A stretch of 16,274 bases of DNA from JBLHKW01 sp047618565 (GTDB taxonomy: Bacteria; Planctomycetota; UBA1135; GCA-002686595), in assembly GCA_047618565.1 (NCBI GenBank), contig JBLHKW010000123.1, positions 1-16,274 of the forward strand. The letters are read 5' to 3'. Positions 6,554 through 14,100 of this stretch are shown here, piece by piece; positions within the stretch are counted from its first letter, which is position 1; every line of letters begins with the position of its first letter. The notes beneath the pieces were generated by a model. It was not told the DNA's origin. It saw only the letters and a list, made by a program, of their open reading frames with translations, and searched no databases. A program made the position numbers and the translations under genes.

Positions 6554-7462
6554 ATGCGTACCCTGCCCGTTCTCGACGACCTGCCGTCCAGCTACACGAT
6601 CGACCGTGCTGACCGGGGGGTCGCAGCTGTACATGACAGTACCCGCGTAGCTCTGGCCCAGGTGGGCTGGGGAGCGGTCGACCGGTCCGTGATGCGGCCT
6701 TCCAGCTTGCGCGGGCGCAAGCCGCTGTTCGAACTCGATACAGCCGGCGAGACCCTGCTGGTGCGTCGCTTCAGCCACGGGGGACTCCTGCGCTGGGCGA
6801 CGGGCGAGCGCTTCAGGGACCCCGAGCGCCCCTTCCGAGAGATCGTCCTGTCCGAGCACCTGCACGAACACGGGATCCGGACTGCGCGCGTCGTGGCCGC
6901 TCGGGCACGCGCTGCTCCGGCCGGCACAGGCTGGTATCTGGAGGTCATCACGCGCCGCGTAGCGGGCGCCTCGGACCTTGGAATCCAGCTCGCCGAGTTG
7001 CAGCGTGGCGGGAAGCGCGGCGCCCCGGAGACGACAGCTCGTGCTCGGTTGTTGTTCGAGCTCGGCCGACTGGTGAGCCGGCTGCACGGCTGCGGCTTCC
7101 TGCACGCGGATCTCAATCCAAACAACATCCTGGTCGAGCTTGCGAGCCTCTCGGAGTCCGAGCCGCGTCTCTGGGTACTGGACCTCGACCGCTCGCAGGT
7201 GCTTGAGAGGCTTACGGACGAGCAGCGCTGGAGCAACATCGGCAGGCTCTTCAGGCACGTCGATCGACGGGAAGGCGAGCGCGGGCGAGCCCTTGGCAAT
7301 GCGGACTACCGACGCTTCTTCCGGGGCTACGGGCTCGAGGGTGACGCCTGGAAGCGCTACTGGCGCGCGATCGAGTCCGCCCAGGCCGGAAACCGCTGGC
7401 ATCGCATCGGGTGGCGGCTCGAACGGCGCTTCGGCGGCCCGGACCCGCGCGGCTCAGCCTGA
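6554..7462 (+). CDS. Lipopolysaccharide core kinase, Kdo kinase/WaaP family
   Basis: This 302-residue protein carries the small kinase-like fold of the KdkA/WaaP family, which phosphorylates Kdo or heptose residues of the LPS inner core on the cytoplasmic face of the inner membrane. Key motifs are VRRFSHGGLLRWATG (residues 70-84, like the R-Y-RRGGL nucleotide loop), FREIVLSEHLHEHGI (a conserved Glu96 in the first helix), the catalytic loop GFLHADLNPNNILV (181-194, with H184 and D186) and the metal-binding LDLDRS (209-214). It lacks an activation segment, as usual for the family. The ATG at 6554 is the first codon after the upstream gene that gives a normal-length N-terminus; the ribosome-binding site is weak. 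Its stop overlaps the converging cytochrome-like gene by 9 bp. Kdo kinase is the best guess; heptose kinase is possible. Confidence 0.85.
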   Translation: MRTLPVLDDLPSSYTIDRADRGVAAVHDSTRVALAQVGWGAVDRSVMRPSSLRGRKPLFELDTAGETLLVRRFSHGGLLRWATGERFRDPERPFREIVLSEHLHEHGIRTARVVAARARAAPAGTGWYLEVITRRVAGASDLGIQLAELQRGGKRGAPETTARARLLFELGRLVSRLHGCGFLHADLNPNNILVELASLSESEPRLWVLDLDRSQVLERLTDEQRWSNIGRLFRHVDRREGERGRALGNADYRRFFRGYGLEGDAWKRYWRAIESAQAGNRWHRIGWRLERRFGGPDPRGSA

Positions 7463-7876
7463 CTGGCGCGGGCTGAACTGGTGCACCGCGTACACGAGCA
7501 ACCAGAGACACGATGTGGCCACGTGCGTGACGATCCATAACTCGCGCATGGACTCGTCCACGGAGACCTGTAGCAGGTAGCCGGACAGGATCATCGGGGC
7601 GAGCAGGGCTGTCAGCGCGATGCCCGTTCGGCGGCGCCCCTGGTGGCCGGACCGGATGCGCGCCCAGATGTGGCCTGTCCACAGGATGCCGCAGCCGAAG
7701 ACCAGTAGCGGTGCCGTGAGCACGTGCAGGTGCTGCACGTCGGGTTGGCGCGCATGGCTGACGAGCGCGTAGGGGTCCGTCGGCTCCAGCACGTAGAGCA
7801 TCCAGGCGAAGACCAGGCCGCTGACTCCGACGAGGAGCGTCGACAGGTGCAGGAACCAGGCGGTCCGTCTGGTCAC
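7454..7876 (-). CDS. Small four-helix, His-rich integral membrane protein (putative b-type cytochrome)
   Basis: This 140-residue protein has four predicted membrane helices (about 7-29, 51-71, 86-104, 113-133) and few charged residues between them. Histidines lie in or at the edges of helices at positions 10, 49, 51, 69, 118 and 132 (QHLHVL, WTGHIW, VTHVAT, YAVHQF). This is the pattern expected of a di-haem four-helix cytochrome b or a DUF4405-like protein. It starts with GTG at 7876, within the TGA stop of the FMN-binding gene (GTGA overlap), so translation is probably coupled. The pairing suggests it passes electrons across the inner membrane to or from the flavoprotein. Haem binding is inferred from histidine placement only. 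No catalytic domain is visible. Confidence 0.75.
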   Translation of the reverse strand: MTRRTAWFLHLSTLLVGVSGLVFAWMLYVLEPTDPYALVSHARQPDVQHLHVLTAPLLVFGCGILWTGHIWARIRSGHQGRRRTGIALTALLAPMILSGYLLQVSVDESMRELWIVTHVATSCLWLLVYAVHQFSPRQSG

Positions 7877-8547
7877 TTCTGGACCGCTGCCTGGGACTGT
7901 ACGGGCCGTTCGGCCAGCACCTTGTGCACGGCCAGTACGCGCCGTACTGCTGCGGTCGTCGCGCGCGCGGTCAGGGTGGCACCCGCCACGCCGCGGATTC
8001 CGCGCTTGAGGTTGAGATCCGCATCGAGCACACGGTCGTCGAACTGGCCGTACCAGATGTCGCGCGGCAGGTAGTCCTTCGGCTCGCCGAAGGCCAGCAC
8101 CTCGACGCGCTCGACCTTCTGGTCCGAGGTCACAACGATCATCACGGTCTCGCGCAGGGTGCGCACCCGGTGCGTATCGAAGTAGGCCGTCGCGACGACC
8201 AGACCGTCGCGCTTCGCGAAGTAGGGGTAGACGACACCACGATCGAAGTCGTTCCCGGACAGCTTGCTGACGCGCTTCTGCTCCAGGTCGGTCAGGAAGG
8301 CATTGCCACGCTCTATTGCGAGTTTCGGGAAGGCGAGCTTGAGCGCCTCTTCGGCGGTCATGAAGACGCGCGCACGTCCGGCGACCGCAGGCGCACCCGC
8401 CGCGGTTGCCGTCATGGGCACGACCATGCTGATGAGCAAGCCGATCCCGAGCAGTGTCAGGAGAGTTCTGGCAGGCCGTTGATAAAGTGCTTCGGCGCCA
8501 GGGCGGCATCCTCCGCCTCGGTGTGGCGCCTGGAAATGCAGGCGCAT
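7873..8547 (-). CDS. Exported FMN-binding domain protein (probable ApbE substrate)
   Basis: The C-terminal half is an FMN-binding domain of the NqrC/RnfG type, ending in GIRGVAGATLTARATTAAV. The GATLT segment matches the site where ApbE attaches FMN to Thr through a phosphoester bond. Upstream are a helical segment (MTAEEALKLAFPKLAIERG) and strand-rich sequence (FAKRDGLVVATAYFDT, VEVLAFGEP). The hydrophobic stretch TLLTLLGIGLLISMVVPM, followed by TATAAGA, is a signal peptide or anchor, placing the domain outside the cytoplasm. The start is uncertain. No ATG lies between the long inverted repeat and the signal core, so the nearest usable start is the ATG at 8547 inside the repeat loop (MRLHFQAPHRGG). 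Another ATG at 8640 overlaps the porin stop. The first ~26 residues are thus repeat-encoded, or the native start was lost. Confidence 0.85.
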   Translation of the reverse strand: MRLHFQAPHRGGGCRPGAEALYQRPARTLLTLLGIGLLISMVVPMTATAAGAPAVAGRARVFMTAEEALKLAFPKLAIERGNAFLTDLEQKRVSKLSGNDFDRGVVYPYFAKRDGLVVATAYFDTHRVRTLRETVMIVVTSDQKVERVEVLAFGEPKDYLPRDIWYGQFDDRVLDADLNLKRGIRGVAGATLTARATTAAVRRVLAVHKVLAERPVQSQAAVQK

Positions 8548-8635
8548 CGGTAGATTCGGCGAGGCTTTCGGGCGCCGCACCGGGGCGGAGGATGCCGCCC
8601 TGGCGCCGAATGACTTTATCAATGGTCTGCTAAAA
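8466..8635. repeat. 170-bp near-palindromic element with 72-nt arms
   Basis: The left arm (8466-8537) and right arm (8564-8635) are inverted copies flanking a 26-nt loop. The stretch 8491-8517 pairs with 8584-8610 without a single mismatch over 27 bp. Over the full arms there are 14 non-Watson-Crick positions: ten are transition-type, and eight of these would be G-U wobbles in plus-strand RNA. The element fills the gap between the porin and FMN-binding genes, includes the porin stop codon and runs into the next reading frame. There is no transposase ORF in it. It could be a MITE or REP-like dispersed element, or an mRNA stabiliser/attenuator inside the operon. Confidence 0.85.
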
Positions 8636-9892
8636 GACATATCCGATGAGCAGTTGGAGACGGTCCGTTCCGTCGTCCCAATCCTGGTAATCCGCCTTGA
8701 TCACGATCTGGTCGATGGGCTTGTAGTTGAGACCGAATGTCAGGATCTCATCGTCGACGCCACCGCTGGCACTGAAGCCACTGGGCAGGGATGCCTGCGT
8801 ATCGATCGTCTCCCAGCGCAGGAAGGGCGTGAGCGATTGCTCGCTCCGCGGAGCAATGTTGGTGAGGATGTCGTAGCCGGCCTCGACGTAGGTGCCGTTC
8901 ATGTCCTCGGCCAGGTTGTTGGCAGTGATGAGGTTGAACGCGCCGGCATTGCTGACATGCGACTGGGTCGTGAGCACGCGCAGTGACCAGGGACCGACCT
9001 TCCAGTCCACGTGGACGTCGATGATGGTCGTCGCCATGTCGGGCAGTCCACCCAGGTCCTGATCCGCCTGACCGTGGTAGGCCGAGCCACCCACGAGCAG
9101 CCCGGGCGTGTCGACCCAGTCGACTCGGGCCGCAAGGGCCGCGTCGTTGGTGGCGGCGCGGCTACCTTTCTGGCGACCACCGCGGAAACCGCTGGCCGTG
9201 AACTCGGATCCGTTCATGCCACTGACCACGTAGACGCGGTAGTCGAACCCCGAGACGTTGCCGAACGCGCCGATGCCATTCTCGCGCCAGGTCGTGGGGA
9301 TGATCAGCTGCTCCGTCACCGGCCGTGCGGCGGCCAGGAAGGTGGTCGGTTCGTGAAGCTCGTTCACGAAGCCCAGGGGTACGAGGACCAGTCCACCGCG
9401 CACGTTGAACTCGTCGTCGTGCAGGTAATCGAGGTAGGCGAACTCGGCCGAGGCGGAGCCGCTACTCGTCGTGGCGTGCTCGAACTCGATCTCGGAGTTG
9501 AACACCCAGTTGTCGTTGAACTTGTATCCGATGTAGGTGACGACTCGTTGGGCGTCAGCGGTGTCTGTTCCACCAGCGGGCGCGCTGAAGAGAAACTCGC
9601 CGTAGCCACCGATGGAGAAGCCCTGCTGGACGCCATAGACCTTCGATGCGGCGGGACCCAGGCCCCACTCGCCTTCGCCCACGCCCGGCATCACGTCGCG
9701 CATCTCGAAGTGCTCGACGTCGCCCGCGAGGGCCAGCAGCATGGCCTCGAGCTGCTCGTTCTTGGACTCGAGGCGCTGGATGCGCAGGCTCAGGTCCGCG
9801 TCCTGGACGGCAGTCTCCTGGACCGCCGCCGCGGACAGGGGCAGGCTCAGAGCCACCGTGGTGATCGTGAGGATGACGGTGCGGAACATCAT
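8630..9892 (-). CDS. Outer-membrane porin with N-terminal coiled coil
   Basis: This 420-residue protein has a signal peptide (about 1-23, ending SAAA-VQE). A heptad-rich segment at about 30-58 (LSLRIQRLESKNEQLEAMLLAL) probably forms a periplasmic trimeric coiled coil. The long beta-rich region runs from about 88 (FSIGGYGEFLF) to the C-terminus. Alternating strands such as YIGYKFNDNWVFNSEIEFEHA and LLIGYVF are typical of barrels, and the terminal Phe matches the outer-membrane assembly signal. It resembles the phosphate-selective porin O/P-like group; the solute is unknown. Its ATG lies in the ATGA overlap with the apbE stop codon, so the two are translationally coupled. In an iron-regulated operon it may admit ferric chelates or other small solutes. 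The stop codon sits inside the near-palindrome. Confidence 0.85.
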   Translation of the reverse strand: MMFRTVILTITTVALSLPLSAAAVQETAVQDADLSLRIQRLESKNEQLEAMLLALAGDVEHFEMRDVMPGVGEGEWGLGPAASKVYGVQQGFSIGGYGEFLFSAPAGGTDTADAQRVVTYIGYKFNDNWVFNSEIEFEHATTSSGSASAEFAYLDYLHDDEFNVRGGLVLVPLGFVNELHEPTTFLAAARPVTEQLIIPTTWRENGIGAFGNVSGFDYRVYVVSGMNGSEFTASGFRGGRQKGSRAATNDAALAARVDWVDTPGLLVGGSAYHGQADQDLGGLPDMATTIIDVHVDWKVGPWSLRVLTTQSHVSNAGAFNLITANNLAEDMNGTYVEAGYDILTNIAPRSEQSLTPFLRWETIDTQASLPSGFSASGGVDDEILTFGLNYKPIDQIVIKADYQDWDDGTDRLQLLIGYVF

Positions 9893-11019
9893 GGCTGCGA
9901 AACGCTGACGCTGGCAGGGACTTCGATGGATGCGGGAGCGCCGGGTCCGTCGCTGGAGGGGAGGGCAGGAGTGCTCACGTTGCCGCTGGATAGCTCGACA
10001 TCGATGTGGTCACCGACGACCTGCAGGCGATCGATCAGTCCGGCCGTCGCGCGCACCCTCAGGGATCGGGCGGCAGTAACAAGGGGCTGCATGACGAGCA
10101 CTTCGATGCCATCGTGCTCGGTGGCCCAGGCCAGGGCACGATCGGGACCCATGACAAACAGTGCAGTCGACAATGCGTCGGCGCTGAGGCCATCCTGTGC
10201 CCAGACCGTGATGCTGCCGAAGTCCGCGACCGGACGACCCGTGCGCGGATCAAGGATATGGCCGCGGCGCGTGCCTTCGACATCGATCGCACGTTCGCTG
10301 TTTCCGGATGTGGCGAGTGAACCTCGATCGAGGCTCAGCACGACGGCTGCGGACTCGCGGTCATGCGGGTGAGCGACGGGGATCTCGTGCGGCGCGTCGC
10401 CGAGGACCGAAACCTGACCTCCGAGATCGATCAGCGCGGACTGCACGCCGGCGTTCCGGAGTACTTCGATCGCCACGCCCAGCGCCGCGCCCTTGCCGAA
10501 CCCGCCTTCCTCGATCCGGAGTGACGCGTGCAGGCGTCGTGCCGTGGAACCCTCGAGGGCGAGCGACTTGAGGCCGCCCGGCGCGAGGCATTCTGCGATC
10601 TCCGCTTCGGAGGGCTTGCGACCACCGGAGCGCAAGCCCCAGGCCTCGACCAGGGCGCCGACGCCGGGATCGAAACAGCCGTCCGTATCCTTCCAGAGCT
10701 GAACCACACTCTCGAGCTCGGCGCGCAGCTCGTCGCTCAACGCGAAGGCTGTTCCGACGGGCGCTCGATTGAGGAGCGCGAGCTCGCTGCTATCGCCCCA
10801 GGTGGAGAGGCGCGCTTCGACCGCGCGCACCGCCTCGAACGCCAGCTCGCTGATGCTCAGGCCCGTATCGCGATCCTCGGCCTCGAGCTCGATCGAGAGC
10901 CACGTGCCCATCAGGGCAGCGCGACGCTGGAGCGTCTCGGGCTCGGAGCTGGCGCCAGGGGCGACGACGGTCACCAGGGCCAGAAGCGGGTAGAGGAGGG
11001 TTTGCACAGGAGACATCAT
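9889..11019 (-). CDS. apbE: ApbE family FAD:protein FMN transferase
   Basis: This 376-residue protein is an exported ApbE, which uses FAD and Mg2+ to attach FMN covalently to Thr or Ser of FMN-binding domains. It has an N-terminal hydrophobic signal (about 7-25). Family motifs follow in order: MGTWLSIEL, CFDPGVGALVEAWG, EGGFGKGAALGVA, ALIDLGGQVSVLG, LATSGNSERAI, GHILDPRTGRPV and DGLSADALSTALFVMG, the last carrying the metal-binding Asp/Thr site. After the domain a Pro/Ser/Val-rich tail of about 35 residues ends PASVSVSQP. It is the first gene of the cluster, overlaps the porin gene by 4 nt (ATGA), and its likely substrate is the FMN-binding protein two genes downstream. Two adjacent ATG codons (11019 and 11016) are possible starts; no Shine-Dalgarno sequence is seen. 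A Fur-controlled promoter lies directly upstream. Confidence 0.95.
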   Translation of the reverse strand: MMSPVQTLLYPLLALVTVVAPGASSEPETLQRRAALMGTWLSIELEAEDRDTGLSISELAFEAVRAVEARLSTWGDSSELALLNRAPVGTAFALSDELRAELESVVQLWKDTDGCFDPGVGALVEAWGLRSGGRKPSEAEIAECLAPGGLKSLALEGSTARRLHASLRIEEGGFGKGAALGVAIEVLRNAGVQSALIDLGGQVSVLGDAPHEIPVAHPHDRESAAVVLSLDRGSLATSGNSERAIDVEGTRRGHILDPRTGRPVADFGSITVWAQDGLSADALSTALFVMGPDRALAWATEHDGIEVLVMQPLVTAARSLRVRATAGLIDRLQVVGDHIDVELSSGNVSTPALPSSDGPGAPASIEVPASVSVSQP

Positions 11020-11033
11020 CGGCTCAGGCGGGT

Positions 11034-11062
11034 ATTCAATTGAGAATGAATCTCATTGTCAA
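11034..11062 (-). promoter_or_regulatory. Promoter of the apbE-porin-FMN-cytochrome cluster
   Basis: Read on the minus strand, a perfect TTGACA -35 box (11062-11057) is followed after exactly 17 bp by TTGAAT (11039-11034), a 4/6 match to the -10 consensus. The transcript would start near 11027, leaving only about 8 nt before the apbE ATG. This AT-rich patch stands out sharply from the GC-rich surroundings. Confidence 0.65.
11041..11055. promoter_or_regulatory. Fur box (iron-responsive operator)
   Basis: TGAGAATGAATCTCA matches the 7-1-7 Fur consensus TGATAATnATTATCA at 12 of 14 specified positions. The longer 19-mer 11042-11060 matches the classical Fur box at 14 of 19. It lies wholly inside the -35/-10 spacer of the apbE promoter, so iron-loaded Fur would block RNA polymerase. 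Other family members (Zur, Mur, PerR) bind related palindromes, but the sequence fits Fur best. Confidence 0.7.
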
Positions 11063-11113
11063 TACGGATTCAGGCTTTCCTGGGCTCTCTACCCACTAAT
11101 AGCGGCGGAGGTG

Positions 11114-11159
11114 GGCCCCAGGGGGTACCTGGAGCCGCGCCCGGGCTGCTGGGCCGGGC
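11114..11159 (-). terminator. Two GC-rich hairpins after the kinase gene
   Basis: Immediately downstream of the kinase stop codon on the minus strand are two stems. GCCCGG/CCGGGC (11139-11144 with 11154-11159) has a 9-nt loop. GGC-c-CCAGG pairs with CCTGG-a-GCC (11114-11122 with 11128-11136) around a 5-nt loop. Neither is followed by a T-run, so they may be weak terminators or 3'-end stabilisers. They separate the kinase transcript from the Fur-regulated promoter. Confidence 0.45.
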
Positions 11160-11161
11160 CC

Positions 11162-14100
11162 TCAGGCCTTCGGCGCGACACTCGCCAGGGGGTAGATCGG
11201 GCCCTCAGCTGAGAGGGTCGTCTCCAGCAACCGGGCCGTGTACAGCCATTGAGGCCTGCGCAGATCCGGGTCGTCGAGCTCCTGGTTCTGTCGCTTGACT
11301 GTGCGCCGCAGGTCTCGCTCGACCTGGTCCGCACGCCGCCGCTCGCCGGCACGTCGCAGCACGAGGGCATGCGTGGCGCAGATGACGATTCGATCCGGAA
11401 GCTCGGCCCCGTAGCGCTCCACCAGGTCTGTCGCCCGTCGTCCCAGTTCGAGGGCGCGCTCTGGCCCGTCCTCGAACATGGCCAGTCGCGCGCGCAGCCC
11501 CAGGCCGAGCGCTTCGGTACGGTGAAGCCCGAGGCTGCGCGCGCGCTCCACGGCGACCTCGAGGCTCTCCGCTGCGCCGTCGCGATCCGTCTCGGCCAGC
11601 AGGGTGCCCAGGAATACATTGGCCAGGGCTTCGCCGAGCGGGTCCTCGATCTCGCGGGCGAGCAGGAGCGCATCGCGCAGTACGAGTTCGGCGCCGGGTG
11701 CGTCGCCGAGGTCCATCAACAGGCGGCCATGGCGCGCACGCGCCTCACTCTCGAGCCTGCGTTCTCCTGACAGGCGCGCCAGCCGCACGGCCTCTTCGAC
11801 GATCGCGACGGCCCTATCCGTCCTTCCGACGATGGCCCATGCGCGGGCGGCCAGGATGTCGGCCGCCGCGATCACGCTCCTCTCCGCGACGGTCTCCTTG
11901 CGGCTCTCGAGCTGATCGATCACACCTTGCGCACGCCGCAGAACATCCTGAACGCGATTCTGCATCAGGTCGACGACAGCCAGGGCGAGCGACGCGTTGG
12001 CACGCTCAAGATCGGTCTGGGCCAGGCTGCGCGCGCGCCGGGCTAGCTTGGATGCTTCGTCGGGCTCGCCCACATGTGCTTGCACCAGCGCCAGGCGACA
12101 GAGCGCATCGCTGGCAGGGCCGAATTCCTCGGCACGCTGCATGAAGTGGACGGCGTTGCGGAGCATGCCACGCGCCAGGCCAAAGTTGCCCGTATGGGCC
12201 TGAAAGCGGCCGTGCAGCAGATAGACGCGGCCTGCGGTGCGCGCGTCCGAATCCGGATCGAGCTCGAGGTCGGCCAGCTGGTCGAGCACCTCGCGCTGGT
12301 CCCGGCGATCGCCGAGGCGGTCGGAGATGTCGGCCGCCGTCACGAGTAGCTCGAACCTCAACGCGTCGTGATTCTCGTCGGTGTCCAGCTCGGAGATGGC
12401 CTGGATACCCCATTCCGTGACGGCGCGCACGCGACCCGGGTGCCCACGTTCCGATAGCTTGTGCACCAGGTCGCGCACCATGGGCAGCAGCTTGTCGTGC
12501 TGCCCGGCCGCGTGCAGGTGATAGGCCTGCTGGTAGGCCGCATGGAGCGAGCCCGATGCCAGACCTCCAAAGGCCGATGCCGCACGCCCGTGCAGGCGCG
12601 CGCGGCGCTCGGGCGCGATGGAACGGTACACCTGCGCTCGTTCCGCGGGTCGCGCGAAACGCGTGCGTGCACCATCGGTGATCAGCCAGCCCGTGCGCAC
12701 GAAGGTCTCGATCCACGTATGCGCGTCGTCCTCGGTCAGGTCGAACGCGCGCACCAGGAACTCGGCGTCGAGTCGCCCTCCAACCACTGAGAGCCGTTGC
12801 AGCCAGAGGCGTTGATCGACGGACAGCTGGGTCAGGCGCTCCGCGATCAGGCGTGCTGCCGAGCGCGAGGCGGGGATGTGGTCGGGCGCGATGGTGAGGA
12901 CCCAGCCGTCGCTGGGGTTAGGGGCAGGCACGGCGTGGCCGCGGCTGACCAGCTGGCGCAGGACCTCGGTCAGAAGGCCAGGACTACCGTGGGATCGTTC
13001 CGCCAGGACCTGGGCCAGTCGCAGGCGCGGGACCGATGGGGCGAACATGGCGGAGACCGCTTCGAGGATGGCCTCGTCATTCAGCGGGCCGAGTTCGAGG
13101 GTCGTGCCCGTGCCCCAGATGTCAGCCCGCTGGCGCAGGCGATCGAGGGCCTGCGGATGGTGAGCGACGCCCTCAGTCCTGAGCCCGAGGATCACGAGCA
13201 GGGAGGTCTTGCGCAGATCCTCGGTCAGCTGGGAGAGCACGCCCAGGGTCAGCTGGTCGGCCCAGTGGATGTCGTTGAGGAAGAGCACCACCGGTCGTGT
13301 GCGGGACACGTATCGCAGGCCGGCGGCGAGCGCCACCTGCGGGGCGACCTCGGTCGGACCGGTGGCGTCGGGCGTCAGGATCTGGATCAGGCTGCGCGCG
13401 AGGTCCTCGGGCAGGTTCTCGAAGAGCTGGGCGCGGTCCCGGTCCGATGGTGCGCGGCTCGGCGCGATGGCCAGGGCCTTGCGCAGCATGGTGCGGATGG
13501 GGCGGCCCGGCCACTCCTCTCGCCATTCCGATGCGCGCTCCGCGAGGAACGTCGGAGGGTGCTCGCTGCAGCGCACGTGGGCGACGAAGTCGCGCACCAG
13601 CCGCCACTTCCCGCTGGCCGCGCCGCCTTCGAGCCACACCACGCGCCCGCCGGAGGCCAGCGTCTGGTCGTAGGCGTCGTGCAGGTGGCGTAGCTCATCA
13701 CGACGACCGACGAGCGGGATGAGGTCCTGGCGCGTGGTCAGAAGGGCTCCGCCTTTGGTGGCGAGCTGCTGGCGCCACCAGCTTCCGTCCTCGCCGCCAG
13801 CGAAGCGCTCGGCGATCTCGGCTGCGCTGGGGCGCTCGTTCGGGTCGCGCGCGAGCATGGCGCTCAGCAGGTGGTCGAAGAAAGGCGAGAGACTCGATAC
13901 GCGCGACGAGGGGAGGCCGAAGTTGGCCTCGCGGATGTCGTGCAGGACGAGTTCTGGATCGCTCGCGCCCCCGGACTCGTTGTGCAGCACCGGGTGGCTG
14001 CCGGTCGCGATCTCGAACAGCACGATGCCCAGGGCGAAGACGTCGCTGGCCGCGTTCCCCGCCTCTCCGCGGGCCTGCTCGGGGGCCAGGTAGGCCGCGG

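Noticed and set aside
8466..8635. Complete insertion sequence
   Set aside because: The element is only 170 bp and contains no transposase gene; a non-autonomous or purely structural role is all that can be proposed.
9011..10372. Long plus-strand open frame opposite the porin and apbE
   Set aside because: No recognisable domain; it lies antisense to two well-supported genes and results from strong third-position GC bias.
12797..13693. Plus-strand open frame opposite the kinase-ATPase gene
   Set aside because: Antisense to conserved ATPase motifs, low-complexity composition, and no start signal.
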